From an uncultured Pontibacter sp. (GTDB lineage: Bacteria; Bacteroidota; Bacteroidia; Cytophagales; Hymenobacteraceae): a stretch of DNA of 64,000 nucleotides. The stretch is taken from assembly GCF_947492645.1 (NCBI RefSeq), contig NZ_CANLMZ010000006.1, positions 558,001 through 622,000 on the forward strand. Direction: 5' to 3'. Positions 44,760 through 54,492 of the stretch are shown piece after piece. A model generated the notes under the pieces. That model worked only from the letters and a program-made list of their open reading frames with translations, was not told the origin of the DNA and ran no database searches. The number at the start of each line of letters is the position of its first letter. The stretch's first letter is position 1. The position numbers and the translations under genes were made by a program.

Positions 44760-45998
44760 TTATGCGGTAACTGCAGGGCTTGCATACAAGCCTTTGTCCA
44801 ATTTTTGTGCAATTTTCTCGAATGCTGCAATTGTCTCTTCCACGTCAGCTAAAGTATGGGCAGCCGTCGGAATAAGGCGTAGCATGATCACATCTTTCGG
44901 TACTACAGGGTACACTACAATAGAGCAGAAAATGCTATAATTTTCGCGCAGGTCAAGCGTTAATTGTGTGGCATCCGGAATCTGGCCATTCAGGAAAACC
45001 GGGGTAACCGGAGACTCTGTACCACCAATGTTAAAGCCCTTCTCACGCAAACCAGACTGCAATGCATTCACAACTGTCCAAAGCTGGTCTTTAAGCTCTG
45101 GCTTTGTGCGCAACAGCTCCAAACGTTTGATAGCTCCGACCACCAAAGGCATAGGCAGAGACTTTGCGAATATCTGAGAACGCATGTTGTAACGAAGATA
45201 CTCAACCACCTGCTCGTTTGATGCCACAAACGCACCAATACTAGCCATAGACTTAGCAAATGTAGAGAAGTATACATCGATACCGTCCTGGCAACCTAAG
45301 TGCTCCCCTGTGCCGGCACCGGTTTTACCCATTGTACCAAACCCGTGGGCATCGTCTACCAGCAATCGGAAATTGAACTTCTCTTTAAGCGCAACAACTT
45401 TATCAAGGCTGCCCAACTTACCGGACATGCCAAACACACCCTCTGTAATCACAAGAATGGCACCGCCTGTGTTCTCAGCCCAACGTGTAGCACGCTCTAA
45501 CTGCTTCTCAAGGCTTTCCATGTCGTTATGCGCATACACAAAGCGCTTACCTTGGTGTAAACGAACACCATCGATAATGCAGGCATGAGACTCAGCATCA
45601 TAAACAATCACATCGTGTCTGTCAACTAGTGCATCAATAATCGATACTACCCCCTGATAACCAAAGTTAAGCAACAATGCATCAGGCTTGCTAACAAACT
45701 CAGCTAACTCAGACTCCAGTTGCTCATGCAGGTTTGAGTTACCAGACATGATACGGGCACCCATTGGATAAGCCATACCCCATGTCGCAGCTCCTTCAGC
45801 ATCAGCTTTACGTACTTCTGGGTGGTTTGCAAGCCCTAAATAGTTGTTTAAGCTCCAGGTTAGCACATCCTTTCCCCTGAATTTCATGCGTGGCGCAATC
45901 TCCCCCTCTAACTTCGGAAATGTAAAATAGCCATGCGCATAATGAGAGTGGCTTCCCAATGGACCTCTGTTGGTCAACAACTTTTCAAATAAATCCAC
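44760..45998 (-). CDS. PLP-dependent alpha-oxoamine synthase (serine palmitoyltransferase-like)
   Basis: A 412-aa class II aminotransferase-fold enzyme with NNYLGLANHPEV, GARIMSGNSNLHEQLE, VYDAESHACIIDG, VDDAHGFGTMGKTG and the Schiff-base Lys in FSTFAKSMASIGAF. In Bacteroidota such proteins condense an acyl thioester with an amino acid. Serine palmitoyltransferase (sphingolipids) is the most likely role; cysteate acyltransferase (sulfonolipids) or glycine C-acetyltransferase (KBL) are alternatives that motif reading cannot separate. It is divergent from accC. Confidence 0.85.
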   Translation of the reverse strand: MDLFEKLLTNRGPLGSHSHYAHGYFTFPKLEGEIAPRMKFRGKDVLTWSLNNYLGLANHPEVRKADAEGAATWGMAYPMGARIMSGNSNLHEQLESELAEFVSKPDALLLNFGYQGVVSIIDALVDRHDVIVYDAESHACIIDGVRLHQGKRFVYAHNDMESLEKQLERATRWAENTGGAILVITEGVFGMSGKLGSLDKVVALKEKFNFRLLVDDAHGFGTMGKTGAGTGEHLGCQDGIDVYFSTFAKSMASIGAFVASNEQVVEYLRYNMRSQIFAKSLPMPLVVGAIKRLELLRTKPELKDQLWTVVNALQSGLREKGFNIGGTESPVTPVFLNGQIPDATQLTLDLRENYSIFCSIVVYPVVPKDVIMLRLIPTAAHTLADVEETIAAFEKIAQKLDKGLYASPAVTA

Positions 45999-46159
45999 TT
46001 GTGTAATAATTTGGTTATCAGAATAATTTCAGATTATAATTGCATACTACACCTAATAAACTAAAGTATAGTTTCAAGTTTCGCAAATTTATGCTTTTAC
46101 AACATCATATACAATGCATATATACTATATCAGAAGCACCTTTTTATTCGTGCGGCTTT

Positions 46160-46167
46160 TAACTTTG
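46160..46167 (+). promoter_or_regulatory. Candidate -7 box (TAACTTTG) for accC
   Basis: TAnnTTTG match 45 nt upstream of the accC ATG; the -33 region is a T-rich run rather than a clean TTG. Confidence 0.5.
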
Positions 46168-46212
46168 CCTGTAAAGCGTTTTCTTTGAAGACAGAAAGAT
46201 AATAGCACCTGT

Positions 46213-47718
46213 ATGAAAAAAATAAACAAGTTACTGATAGCCAACCGTGGCGAGATTGCTTTGCGAGTAATGCGCACCGCTAAAGAAATGGGAATCAACA
46301 CGGTAGCAATTTATAGTGAGGCTGACAGAAATGCCCTTCACGTGCGATTTGCTGATGAGGCAGTTTGCGTGGGAGGACCTAAGTCAAATGAGTCTTACCT
46401 ACGTGGTGATGTGATAATTGATGTTTGCAAGCAACTAGGCGTTGATGCCATCCACCCTGGTTACGGTTTTTTGTCTGAGAATGCAGGATTTGCTCAAAAA
46501 GTAGAAGAAGCCGGAATTATTTTCATAGGACCTTCTCCGGAAGCAATCGAGCTGATGGGAAGTAAGCTGGCTGCTAAAGCTGCTGTTGCCAAGTATAACA
46601 TACCTATGGTACCTGGTACCGAAAGCGCGATAACCGATGTGGAAGAAGCAAAGCATATTGCGCAGCAGGTTGGTTTTCCTATTCTGATAAAAGCAAGTGC
46701 AGGCGGTGGCGGTAAAGGCATGCGCGTGGTTGAAAGCGTGGATCAGTTTGAGGAGCAAATGCAACTGGCAGTAAGTGAGGCTACCTCTGCATTTGGTGAT
46801 GGCTCTGTTTTTATCGAGAAATACATCGGATCGCCGCGCCATATCGAGATACAGGTATTAGGCGACACACATGGCAATATTGTGCATCTGTTTGAGAGGG
46901 AGTGCTCCATCCAGCGCCGCCACCAGAAGGTTATAGAAGAAGCGCCATCGGCTGTTCTTACACCGGAACTGCGAGCCGAAATGGGACTTTGCGCCGTGAA
47001 TGTCGCGAAAGCCTGCGATTATGTAGGTGCCGGTACAGTAGAATTTCTGGTAGATGAAAATCTTAACTTCTACTTTTTGGAGATGAATACGCGCCTGCAG
47101 GTGGAGCACCCGGTAACTGAACAAATTACTGGCCTGGACCTGGTGCGTGAGCAGATAAAAGTTGCTGAAGGAAACCCTTTAACCTTTACCCAGGATGATC
47201 TTAAGATTAATGGTCATTCTCTGGAACTGCGTGTTTACGCCGAAGACCCTACAAATAACTTCCTGCCTGATATCGGAAGACTTGAAACTTATAAGCGTCC
47301 TCAGGGATTAGGCGTGCGCGTTGATGATGGTTTTGAGCAAGGCATGGATATTCCGATATACTATGACCCGATGATAGCAAAGCTGGTCACTTTTGGTAAA
47401 GACAGGCAAGAAGCTATTGATAAGATGCTACGTGCCATCGATGAATACCAGATCACAGGAATAGAAACCACACTTCCTTTCGGTAAATTTGTGCTACAAC
47501 ACGAAGCTTTTGTAAGTGGAAATTTCGACACAAAATTTATTGAACGTTATTATACCCCAGAAATGCTTGATCTAAGCCTAACAGATGAAGCAGAGGAAAT
47601 TGGCGTGGCATTGGCAGCGATGTTGCTAAACACAAAAAAGAGTAAAGCTGCAACTGCGCCCCAGAATGGCGCACAGGTAACAGAGCAAGTTTCTAACTGG
47701 CGAAAGAACAGAACCTAA
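46213..47718 (+). CDS. accC: Acetyl-CoA carboxylase biotin carboxylase subunit
   Basis: The 501-aa ATP-grasp enzyme shows KINKLLIANRGEIALRVMR, HPGYGFLSENAGFA, the Gly-rich ATP loop KASAGGGGKGMR, QRRHQKVIEEAPS, FLEMNTRLQVEHPVTE and 'NGHSLELRVYAEDP'. It carboxylates biotin on AccB. The C-terminus carries an extra about 50-residue Ala/Lys/Gln-rich tail beyond the usual AccC length. No accB neighbour is present, so it is unlinked from its carrier gene, and propionyl-CoA or other acyl-CoA carboxylase use is an alternative. Confidence 0.92.
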   Translation: MKKINKLLIANRGEIALRVMRTAKEMGINTVAIYSEADRNALHVRFADEAVCVGGPKSNESYLRGDVIIDVCKQLGVDAIHPGYGFLSENAGFAQKVEEAGIIFIGPSPEAIELMGSKLAAKAAVAKYNIPMVPGTESAITDVEEAKHIAQQVGFPILIKASAGGGGKGMRVVESVDQFEEQMQLAVSEATSAFGDGSVFIEKYIGSPRHIEIQVLGDTHGNIVHLFERECSIQRRHQKVIEEAPSAVLTPELRAEMGLCAVNVAKACDYVGAGTVEFLVDENLNFYFLEMNTRLQVEHPVTEQITGLDLVREQIKVAEGNPLTFTQDDLKINGHSLELRVYAEDPTNNFLPDIGRLETYKRPQGLGVRVDDGFEQGMDIPIYYDPMIAKLVTFGKDRQEAIDKMLRAIDEYQITGIETTLPFGKFVLQHEAFVSGNFDTKFIERYYTPEMLDLSLTDEAEEIGVALAAMLLNTKKSKAATAPQNGAQVTEQVSNWRKNRT

Positions 47719-47724
47719 AAGGTG

Positions 47725-47789
47725 CACATATAAGTATAAAAAGAGGGGCCGCAAGTATATTGCGGCCCCTCTTTTTATACTTATATGTG
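47725..47789. terminator. 30-bp perfect hairpin between accC and bshB1
   Basis: Arms 47725-47754 and 47760-47789 are perfectly complementary around a 5-nt loop, with core AAAAAGAGGGGCCGCAA. The arms contain AAGTATAA/TTATACTT, the word that is frequent throughout this window. It gives a U-rich tail in both directions, so it should terminate both convergent genes. Confidence 0.85.
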
Positions 47790-47800
47790 TAGTGTATGCA

Positions 47801-48520
47801 TCAAATAAGATCGAAGAGGCTCCTAACCCCAATATTACGCTCCTTGGTAAAGCCTTCTCCGTAAGTAACACCGATAGAGTGCCCCATTTCTTTAGCTCTG
47901 GCTTCTATAAACTCTAAAAACTCAGGGGAAGAAATGTAGGTATTCGAGGACGTATCATCAGGGTTGTAAAACTGCGACTTAAAAGCACGAATTGTTTCTA
48001 ATTTCTTATCCCAGTACGCAGTAACGTCTACTACAACGTCAGGGGATATAAACCTATCCTGAATGTAATGATAGACTGCTTTAGGGCGCCAGGCCTCCTG
48101 CTCCTCTCCTGCCTCATTCTGTGTTTTTATCATCTTCAACCCAGATTTAAAGCAAGATTCAGAAACCAGCTCAGAGCCCCTGCCATGATCTGGATGCCGA
48201 TCAAAGATAGCATTGATGATTATTAACTCAGGTTTATGCTTTCTAATTTTTTGAATCACCTGTAGCTGGTGCTCTTTATCATTAAGAAAAAAACCATCTG
48301 CAAATCCTAAATTCTCACGAGCAGCTAAACCCATAATCTTGCCAGCCTCTTCAGCTTCCTGTAACCGGATTTCCGGTGTACCGCGTGTACCTAACTCCCC
48401 TTGAGTTAGGTCTACAATCCCGACTTTTTTACCTTCCGCAATGTGTGCAATCAATGTGCCCGAACAGCCCAGTTCAATATCGTCGGGGTGTGAGGCGAAA
48501 GCAAGTATATCTAATTTCAT
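47801..48520 (-). CDS. bshB1: Bacillithiol biosynthesis deacetylase BshB1
   Basis: I chose the ATG at 48520 (MKLDILAFASHPDDIELGCSG), which gives a 239-aa protein with the usual start of the LmbE/PIG-L family; an ATG 36 bases upstream is less likely. AHPDD-type zinc motif ASHPDDIELG (about residues 8-17), ELGTRG, IFDRHPDHGRGSELV (zinc His) are present. It deacetylates GlcNAc-malate in bacillithiol synthesis. It lies 10 nt after the LysM-M23 peptidase gene. Confidence 0.93.
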   Translation of the reverse strand: MKLDILAFASHPDDIELGCSGTLIAHIAEGKKVGIVDLTQGELGTRGTPEIRLQEAEEAGKIMGLAARENLGFADGFFLNDKEHQLQVIQKIRKHKPELIIINAIFDRHPDHGRGSELVSESCFKSGLKMIKTQNEAGEEQEAWRPKAVYHYIQDRFISPDVVVDVTAYWDKKLETIRAFKSQFYNPDDTSSNTYISSPEFLEFIEARAKEMGHSIGVTYGEGFTKERNIGVRSLFDLI

Positions 48521-48530
48521 CTCTAACAGT

Positions 48531-49577
48531 TTATCTAACACGTAGCTTACGGCCAACTCTTAATGTGGTACGCGTGCTCATACCATTTAGCTTCGCAATC
48601 TGGCTTACAGAAACGCCATACTTCTTGCTGATACCTGATAATGTATCTCCGCTTCGTACTGTGTGGTATGCAGTTCTGCGGCCAGCGCTACTTGAGCCTT
48701 TTGCTCTGTTATAGTAATTAAACAGAGCAGATGTTATCACCAAACTCTCCCCTTTAAGCAGATAATCCGGGAAGTCGTACATGTTCTCGGGGTCTATGGG
48801 GTTACCCTGATATCGCACTTCGTAATGCAAATGCGGCCCGGAGCTCCTGCCTGTGCTACCACCTAAGCCTATCAGGTCGCCTGCTTTAACAAACTGCCCC
48901 GTCTGGGCAATAGTTCTGCTCATGTGGCCGTAAAGTGTTTCCAAGCCATTGTAGTGGCGCACAACAATATAATTACCGTAGCCACCGCCATCCCACTTGT
49001 TTATTCTTATTACACCATCAAAAGCCGCAAATATTGAGTCACCTGTGTTAAGGTCTATATCGGTACCATAATGCCATCTGCCCCCTCTGCTACCAAAATG
49101 ACTTGTAATAGGAGTTTCAGACAAAGGCATTTTGTAGTTTCGGTTATTACGAGGGTCGTACAGTTTAATGTCAATTGTATCCTTTAATTGGCGCCCATCC
49201 ATACGGTAGGGATTGATGTTACGCGTATCCCAAATAGAATAGTAGCCCGCAATTTTAACCCATGTAGAATCAACTAGCACCTCCTCAGACATTTCCACGA
49301 TATGTTGTTCACCTAAATCAAGTTCTGAGGTATCTTCGCTTACAATAGAGAGCTCTTTCTTCGGGTTGAAGAAGATAGATTGATCTGCGTCTGAATCATC
49401 ATCAGGGAATTCGTCATACTTTATAAGTATGGTGGTGTCAGGCCTAACGTATTGTATCTTAGGAGACTTAGTTTTAAAAAGGTCTTTTACTTTACTTTGT
49501 GCTACAGCACTATTAACTCCACTAAAATTGCAGAGTAAGTAAAACACCAAAAATAAGGGCAATCTTAATTTTGACAT
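48531..49577 (-). CDS. Secreted M23 peptidase with C-terminal LysM domain
   Basis: The ATG at 49577 (MSKLRLPLFLVFYLLC) opens a good signal peptide and gives 348 aa; the 51-base longer frame lacks support. The M23/LytM domain has THFGSRGGRWHYGTDIDLNTGDSIFA (zinc His and Asp) and HLHYEVRYQG (HxH). A LysM motif at the C-terminus (about 305-348) reads YHTVRSGDTLSGISKKYGVS. It is probably a murein endopeptidase or an activator of amidases, anchored to peptidoglycan by LysM. All zinc ligands seem to be retained, favouring true enzymatic activity. Confidence 0.92.
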   Translation of the reverse strand: MSKLRLPLFLVFYLLCNFSGVNSAVAQSKVKDLFKTKSPKIQYVRPDTTILIKYDEFPDDDSDADQSIFFNPKKELSIVSEDTSELDLGEQHIVEMSEEVLVDSTWVKIAGYYSIWDTRNINPYRMDGRQLKDTIDIKLYDPRNNRNYKMPLSETPITSHFGSRGGRWHYGTDIDLNTGDSIFAAFDGVIRINKWDGGGYGNYIVVRHYNGLETLYGHMSRTIAQTGQFVKAGDLIGLGGSTGRSSGPHLHYEVRYQGNPIDPENMYDFPDYLLKGESLVITSALFNYYNRAKGSSSAGRRTAYHTVRSGDTLSGISKKYGVSVSQIAKLNGMSTRTTLRVGRKLRVR

Positions 49578-49706
49578 ACCATCAAATTTAGCTGGGGGCA
49601 TATTTTGCATTCGCACTTTAAACTGCACCTCTGCTATTTTATTGTAATTTCCCCAAGCCTAAACGCTAAAAAATAGTGCAATTAATGGGGACTTTATATA
49701 TTATTT

Positions 49707-50645
49707 TTAGTGCAAATCGTTTGCTGCCAAATAACGCTCTGCATCAAGGGCAGCCATGCATCCTGAACCGGCTGCTGTAACGGCTTGGCGGTAAGTAAAA
49801 TCCTGTACATCGCCGCAAGCAAAAACCCCGTCTATATTTGTCTTTGAGGTTCCTGGAATAGTACGTATATAGCCATTCTCGTCCAGGTTAAGGTATTCGG
49901 CAAAAATATCAGAGTTAGGTTTGTGGCCAATAGCAACGAAGAAGCCTTTCACAGGAATTTCGCGCATCTCATTTGTTACAACATTTTTAACACGAACCGC
50001 TTCTACCGTCTGATCTCCCAGAATTTCCTCGGTTACAGTATTCCAAAGTATCTCGATGTTCTTCGTTTTCTTTACACGTTCCTGCATAATCGTTGAAGCA
50101 CGCATCTCTTCTCTTCGCACAATCATGTATACTTTCGTGCAAAGATTTGAAAGATAAGTAGCCTCCTCAGCCGCTGTGTCACCGGCACCTACAATAGCTA
50201 CCTCCTGGCCGCGGTAAAAGAAACCGTCGCAAACAGCACAGGCAGAAACGCCACTACCATTCAACCTTGACTCAGAGTCAAGGCCAAGCCACTTAGCAGA
50301 TGCACCAGTTGAAATAATGACAGTATCTGCTGCAATAACCTTTTGATCATCAATCGTTACTTTGTGAGGCTGAGAGGAAAAATCAACAGCTGTAGCAATA
50401 CCGTAGCGTACATCAGTACCAAAGCGCTCTGCTTGTTTCTTAAAGTCTTCCATCATCTCAGGGCCCATAACTCCTTCAGGGTAACCCGGATAATTCTCAA
50501 CGTCGTTAGTGATTGTTAACTGGCCACCTGGTTGTAGTCCTTGATATAAAACAGGATTTAGTCCTGCTCTTGAAGCATAGATGGCAGCTGTATAACCGGC
50601 AGGTCCAGAGCCGATGATAAGGCATTTTACTTTTTCTATTTCCAT
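49707..50645 (-). CDS. trxB: Thioredoxin reductase
   Basis: The ATG at 50645 (MEIEKVKCLIIGSGPAGYTAA) is chosen over one 33 bases upstream; the product has 312 aa. FAD motif IIGSGPAGYTAAIYASRAG, redox-active CAVC (in SACAVCDGFFYRG, about 136-139), NADPH motif VGAGDTAAEEA and GVFACGDVQD are present. It reduces thioredoxin with NADPH. The gene precedes neither trxA nor another redox gene here. Confidence 0.97.
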   Translation of the reverse strand: MEIEKVKCLIIGSGPAGYTAAIYASRAGLNPVLYQGLQPGGQLTITNDVENYPGYPEGVMGPEMMEDFKKQAERFGTDVRYGIATAVDFSSQPHKVTIDDQKVIAADTVIISTGASAKWLGLDSESRLNGSGVSACAVCDGFFYRGQEVAIVGAGDTAAEEATYLSNLCTKVYMIVRREEMRASTIMQERVKKTKNIEILWNTVTEEILGDQTVEAVRVKNVVTNEMREIPVKGFFVAIGHKPNSDIFAEYLNLDENGYIRTIPGTSKTNIDGVFACGDVQDFTYRQAVTAAGSGCMAALDAERYLAANDLH

Positions 50646-50741
50646 TAGATTTATGTGCTCAATCAAATTTGGTTGCAAGTATACAAAATTTCTAGCCCTA
50701 AGCCTGCATCAAGAGGTGCAAAAGTATACTGCAGAAGGCAT

Positions 50742-50770
50742 AAAAAAGCCCTGGCATTTCTGTCAGGGCT
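50742..50770 (-). terminator. Intrinsic terminator of rpoD
   Basis: On the minus strand AGCCCTG/CAGGGCT (7 bp, arms 50770-50764 and 50753-50747) is followed by six T residues, 20 nt after the rpoD stop. Confidence 0.88.
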
Positions 50771-50789
50771 CCTGCACTTTTAGGATATT

Positions 50790-51653
50790 TTAACCTAAGT
50801 ATGGCTTTAGGGCTTTACTTCTGGATGTATGGCGAAGTCTTCTGATTGCTTTTTCCTTTATCTGTCTTACACGCTCACGGGTAAGGTTAAACTTCTCACC
50901 TATCTCTTCGAGTGTGAGCGAATGCTCTCCGTTCAATCCAAAGTATAAAGTAATAACATCGGCCTCTCTTTTAGTAAGTGTAGAAAGTGCGCGCTGTACT
51001 TCTTTGCGAAGCGAGTCGTTCATCAGACCTGTATCAGGTGATTCTTCGTCTTCGTTTTCAAGAACGTCTAGTAAACGGTTTTCCTCACCTTGCACGAAAG
51101 GTGCATCCACAGATACGTGGCGGCCAGATATTTTAAGGGTATCAACTACTTCAGCAGTTGTCAGTTCCAGCACTTCCGCTATTTCCTCAGGCGATGGCTC
51201 ACGCTCAAACTTCTGTTCAAGCTCAGAAAATGATTTTGAGATCTTATTAAGGGAGCCTACACGGTTAAGCGGAAGCCTTACAATACGAGACTGCTCCGCC
51301 AATGCCTGTAGAATAGATTGGCGAATCCACCAAACGGCATAAGATATAAACTTAAAACCACGTGTTTCGTCGAAACGTTTAGCCGCTTTTATGAGACCAA
51401 GGTTACCTTCATTAATAAGGTCACCTAAAGATAGGCCTTGGTTCTGATACTGTTTAGCCACCGATACAACGAATCGCAGGTTGGCTTTTGTTAACTTCTC
51501 AAGCGCAAACTGATCTCCTTCTTTGATTCTCTGTGCCAAGGACACCTCTTCATCCGGAGTAAGCAAATCTACTTTACCAATCTCCTGTAGGTATTTATCA
51601 AGCGATTGGCTCTCGCGGTTCGTAATCTGTTTGCTTATCTTGAGTTGTCTCAT
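50790..51653 (-). CDS. rpoD: Primary sigma factor RpoD/SigA, short Bacteroidota form
   Basis: A 287-aa sigma-70 factor that begins [26 protein letters not shown], the characteristic start of the Bacteroidota housekeeping sigma, without a long region 1.1. Region 2 shows [34 protein letters not shown] and [12 protein letters not shown]; region 3 [15 protein letters not shown]; region 4 [29 protein letters not shown]. It fits the TTG-N19-21-TAnnTTTG promoters seen elsewhere in the window. It contains few AAGTATA words. Confidence 0.97.
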   Translation of the reverse strand: MRQLKISKQITNRESQSLDKYLQEIGKVDLLTPDEEVSLAQRIKEGDQFALEKLTKANLRFVVSVAKQYQNQGLSLGDLINEGNLGLIKAAKRFDETRGFKFISYAVWWIRQSILQALAEQSRIVRLPLNRVGSLNKISKSFSELEQKFEREPSPEEIAEVLELTTAEVVDTLKISGRHVSVDAPFVQGEENRLLDVLENEDEESPDTGLMNDSLRKEVQRALSTLTKREADVITLYFGLNGEHSLTLEEIGEKFNLTRERVRQIKEKAIRRLRHTSRSKALKPYLG

Positions 51654-51788
51654 CAGAGTATATTATTATTGCAAAAATTGTTAAAAATTAAGAATTTGGC
51701 TCGGTGACTTAACATCAAAAAACCGCGCAAAGTTCTTACTTCTTGTAAATAAAATCAAGAGGTAATTGGCTGCGCAGTAAAAGAAAAA

Positions 51789-51829
51789 ACTCTTGGCGCC
51801 GTTTTCCTTTTACGGGCGGCACCAAGAGT
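51789..51829 (-). terminator. Intrinsic terminator of pnp
   Basis: On the minus strand ACTCTTGG-TGCCG pairs with CGGCG-CCAAGAGT (one mismatch), followed by TTTTTTC, directly after the pnp stop. Confidence 0.85.
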
Positions 51830-51841
51830 AATTAAAATTTA

Positions 51842-53971
51842 CTATTGCTCTGAAGCTTCAGTTTTTGGAAGAATCGCTTTACGAGAAAGCTTGAATTTAC
51901 CTGTTTTCTTATCTACATCGATAAGTTTTACTTTAACTTCCTCTCCTATTTCAAGCACACCATCCATTGTTTCCAGGCGTTCGTGCTTAATTTCAGAAAT
52001 ATGAAGTAAACCATCTTTACCAGCCATAAACTCAACAAATGCACCGTAAGGCTGGATTGACTTAACTTTACCAATATAAATCTCTCCGATCTCAGGCTGA
52101 GAAACGATAGCTTTTATTTTAGCAATAGCACTATCCATTGCATCCTGGTTGCTGGCAAAGATACTTACATGGCCTTTCTCATTTTTTTCTTCAATAATGA
52201 TTGTGGCACCTGTATCTTTCTGTATCTGCTGTATCACTTTACCGCCTGGTCCAATCACCGCACCGATAAATTCTTTATCAATAACAATGTTGAAAGAACG
52301 TGGAGTATGTGGTTTGTAATCAGCATTTGGTTCAGAGATGGTTTTACTCATCTCGTTCAGGATGTGTAGACGACCAGCATTGGCTTGCGCCAGCGCTTGC
52401 TGTAATACATCAGAAGATAACCCATTAACTTTGATGTCCATCTGGCAAGCAGTAATACCGTTTTTGGTACCAGCTACTTTAAAGTCCATATCGCCTAAAT
52501 GGTCTTCATCTCCAAGTATATCTGAAAGAACAGCAAATTTACCAGATTTCTCATCTGTAATAAGCCCCATCGCAATACCAGAAACGGCACCTCTGATTGG
52601 TACACCAGCATCCATTAGCGCTAAGCTACCCGCACATACAGTTGCCATAGATGATGAACCGTTAGACTCTAATATATCAGATACAATACGGATAGTATAT
52701 GGATTCTCAGTTGGAAGCACTTTCTTAAGAGCACGCAATGCAAGGTTACCATGACCAATTTCACGGCGACCCGGACCTCTGTTAGGCTTAACCTCGCCAG
52801 TAGAGAATGCAGGGAAATTGTAGTGCAATAAGAATTTGTTTGTACCAGATACCATGGCACTATCAATCAGCTGCTCATCTAGCTTAGTACCTAAGGTTAC
52901 CGTTGTCAAAGACTGTGTTTCACCGCGTGTAAACACAGCTGAACCATGTGTAGCAGGCAGATAGTTGACTTCAGACCATATAGGGCGAATTTGATCAAGT
53001 GCACGGCCATCCAAACGAACTCTGTCGTTAAGGATCATGTTACGCACAGCTTCTTTCTCCACATCGTGGTAGTAAACCTTGATGAGATTAAGATCATAGC
53101 CATGGTCTTCGCCAAGAGAAGCTACAAATTCATTCAGAACAGCAGCAAAACCTTCTTTACGCTCAGATTTAACATTATTGCCACGCTTAGCAACTTCGTA
53201 TGCTTTGGCATAAGTTGCCTCGTACACTTTTTGGCGCAGGTCTTCGTCATGAGTCTCATGAGAATATTCGCGCTTAACAGTTTTATTAACCATTTCAGTT
53301 AACTCCAGCTGCGCCTGGCATTGAACTTTTATAGCTTCGTGAGCAAATTGAATAGCTTCAAGCATTTCAGCTTCAGAAACCTCATTCATTTCGCCTTCTA
53401 CCATTACTACGCTATCAATAGAGGCACCAACCATCATGTCAATATCTGCTCTTTGCAGATCTGTAACAGTCGGGTTTATCACCAACTGCCCGTCGATACG
53501 TGCAACACGTACTTCTGAAATCGGGCCGTTAAATGGAATATCAGATACTGCTAATGCTGCAGAAGCCGCTAGTGCCGCTAGTGCATCAGGCATAATCTCT
53601 GTATCTGCTGAGATAAGGTGTATTGTCATTTGTGTCTCAGCGTGGTAGTCAGACGGGAACAACGGACGTAACACACGGTCAACTAAACGAGACACTAATA
53701 CTTCGTAATCAGATAATCTTGCTTCTCTCTTCAGGAATCCTCCGGGAATTTTACCTGAAGAGGCAAATTTCTCCTGATAATCTACAGAGAGTGGCAAGAA
53801 ATCAACTCCCTCACGGGCATCTTTATTCGAAACGATAGCGGCAAGAAGCATGGTGTTACCCATTTTCACCACTACAGATCCGTCAGCCTGCTTGGCTAAT
53901 TTACCAGTTTCAATTGTTATCTCCCTGCCATCAGGAAGAAGTATGGTTTTGGTTATCGCGTTATAAGACAT
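51842..53971 (-). CDS. pnp: Polyribonucleotide nucleotidyltransferase (PNPase)
   Basis: A 709-aa 3'-5' phosphorolytic exoribonuclease with two RNase PH domains ([23 protein letters not shown] at the N-terminus; [22 protein letters not shown] and [10 protein letters not shown] in the second), a KH domain (about 560-620, [20 protein letters not shown]) and an S1 domain (about 628-700, [21 protein letters not shown]). It degrades mRNA and may be cold-regulated; no leader hairpin for that is evident. The downstream partner of rpsO (54104) in the classical rpsO-pnp arrangement, 132 bp apart, each with its own terminator. Confidence 0.98.
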   Translation of the reverse strand: MSYNAITKTILLPDGREITIETGKLAKQADGSVVVKMGNTMLLAAIVSNKDAREGVDFLPLSVDYQEKFASSGKIPGGFLKREARLSDYEVLVSRLVDRVLRPLFPSDYHAETQMTIHLISADTEIMPDALAALAASAALAVSDIPFNGPISEVRVARIDGQLVINPTVTDLQRADIDMMVGASIDSVVMVEGEMNEVSEAEMLEAIQFAHEAIKVQCQAQLELTEMVNKTVKREYSHETHDEDLRQKVYEATYAKAYEVAKRGNNVKSERKEGFAAVLNEFVASLGEDHGYDLNLIKVYYHDVEKEAVRNMILNDRVRLDGRALDQIRPIWSEVNYLPATHGSAVFTRGETQSLTTVTLGTKLDEQLIDSAMVSGTNKFLLHYNFPAFSTGEVKPNRGPGRREIGHGNLALRALKKVLPTENPYTIRIVSDILESNGSSSMATVCAGSLALMDAGVPIRGAVSGIAMGLITDEKSGKFAVLSDILGDEDHLGDMDFKVAGTKNGITACQMDIKVNGLSSDVLQQALAQANAGRLHILNEMSKTISEPNADYKPHTPRSFNIVIDKEFIGAVIGPGGKVIQQIQKDTGATIIIEEKNEKGHVSIFASNQDAMDSAIAKIKAIVSQPEIGEIYIGKVKSIQPYGAFVEFMAGKDGLLHISEIKHERLETMDGVLEIGEEVKVKLIDVDKKTGKFKLSRKAILPKTEASEQ

Positions 53972-54063
53972 CTTTGATTATTTTTTCATCTAAAAACAGG
54001 GCTGCCCATTGCGGCCGCTGTAAGGTACTGGCAAAAGGGGGAAGAAGGGGGCATTTAAAAAAG

Positions 54064-54094
54064 ATTAGGGAATCCCCTGTGTGAATTCCCTAAT
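54064..54094 (-). terminator. Intrinsic terminator of rpsO
   Basis: Minus-strand stem ATTAGGGAAT/ATTCCCTAAT (arms 54094-54085, 54073-54064) is followed by CTTTTTTAAA, 10 nt downstream of the rpsO stop. Confidence 0.85.
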
Positions 54095-54103
54095 ACAAAA
54101 GCT

Positions 54104-54379
54104 TTATTTTCTGATACCTAACTCAGCAATAATTGCTCTGTATCTTTCAATATTATTTTTCTGAAGGTAGTTAAGAAGTCTTCTTCTTTTACCTACCAGC
54201 TTTAAAAGACCTAAACGAGTAGAAAAGTCTTTTTTGTGAATTTTCAAATGCTCTGTAAGATCAGCTATGCGCGTAGTGAAAAGTGCAATCTGAGCTTCTG
54301 GAGAACCAGTATCAGTCTTAGACTTTGCAAGGCCGTGCTTTTCAAAAATTTCTTGTTTCGCTTCAGTAGTTAATTTCAT
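54104..54379 (-). CDS. rpsO: 30S ribosomal protein S15
   Basis: The 91-aa protein contains [49 protein letters not shown], the core of S15, which binds the central domain of 16S rRNA (helices 20-22). Helical and basic; length is normal for S15. It lies between the LptF/G-type permease gene and pnp, all on the minus strand. Confidence 0.99.
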   Translation of the reverse strand: MKLTTEAKQEIFEKHGLAKSKTDTGSPEAQIALFTTRIADLTEHLKIHKKDFSTRLGLLKLVGKRRRLLNYLQKNNIERYRAIIAELGIRK

Positions 54380-54492
54380 TGCGTATAAAATATCAATCTG
54401 TGTTTTTTCGTTCGTAAGACTGCTGTATAAGGCGCAAAGATATAGAAATAATTTTTAAATAAAAACTATTGCCCTATACTTCTTTGAGCACA

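Noticed and set aside
46213..47718. Pyruvate carboxylase or other larger biotin-dependent enzyme
   Set aside because: The protein ends after the biotin-carboxylase domain with a short low-complexity tail; no carboxyltransferase or biotinyl domain is present.
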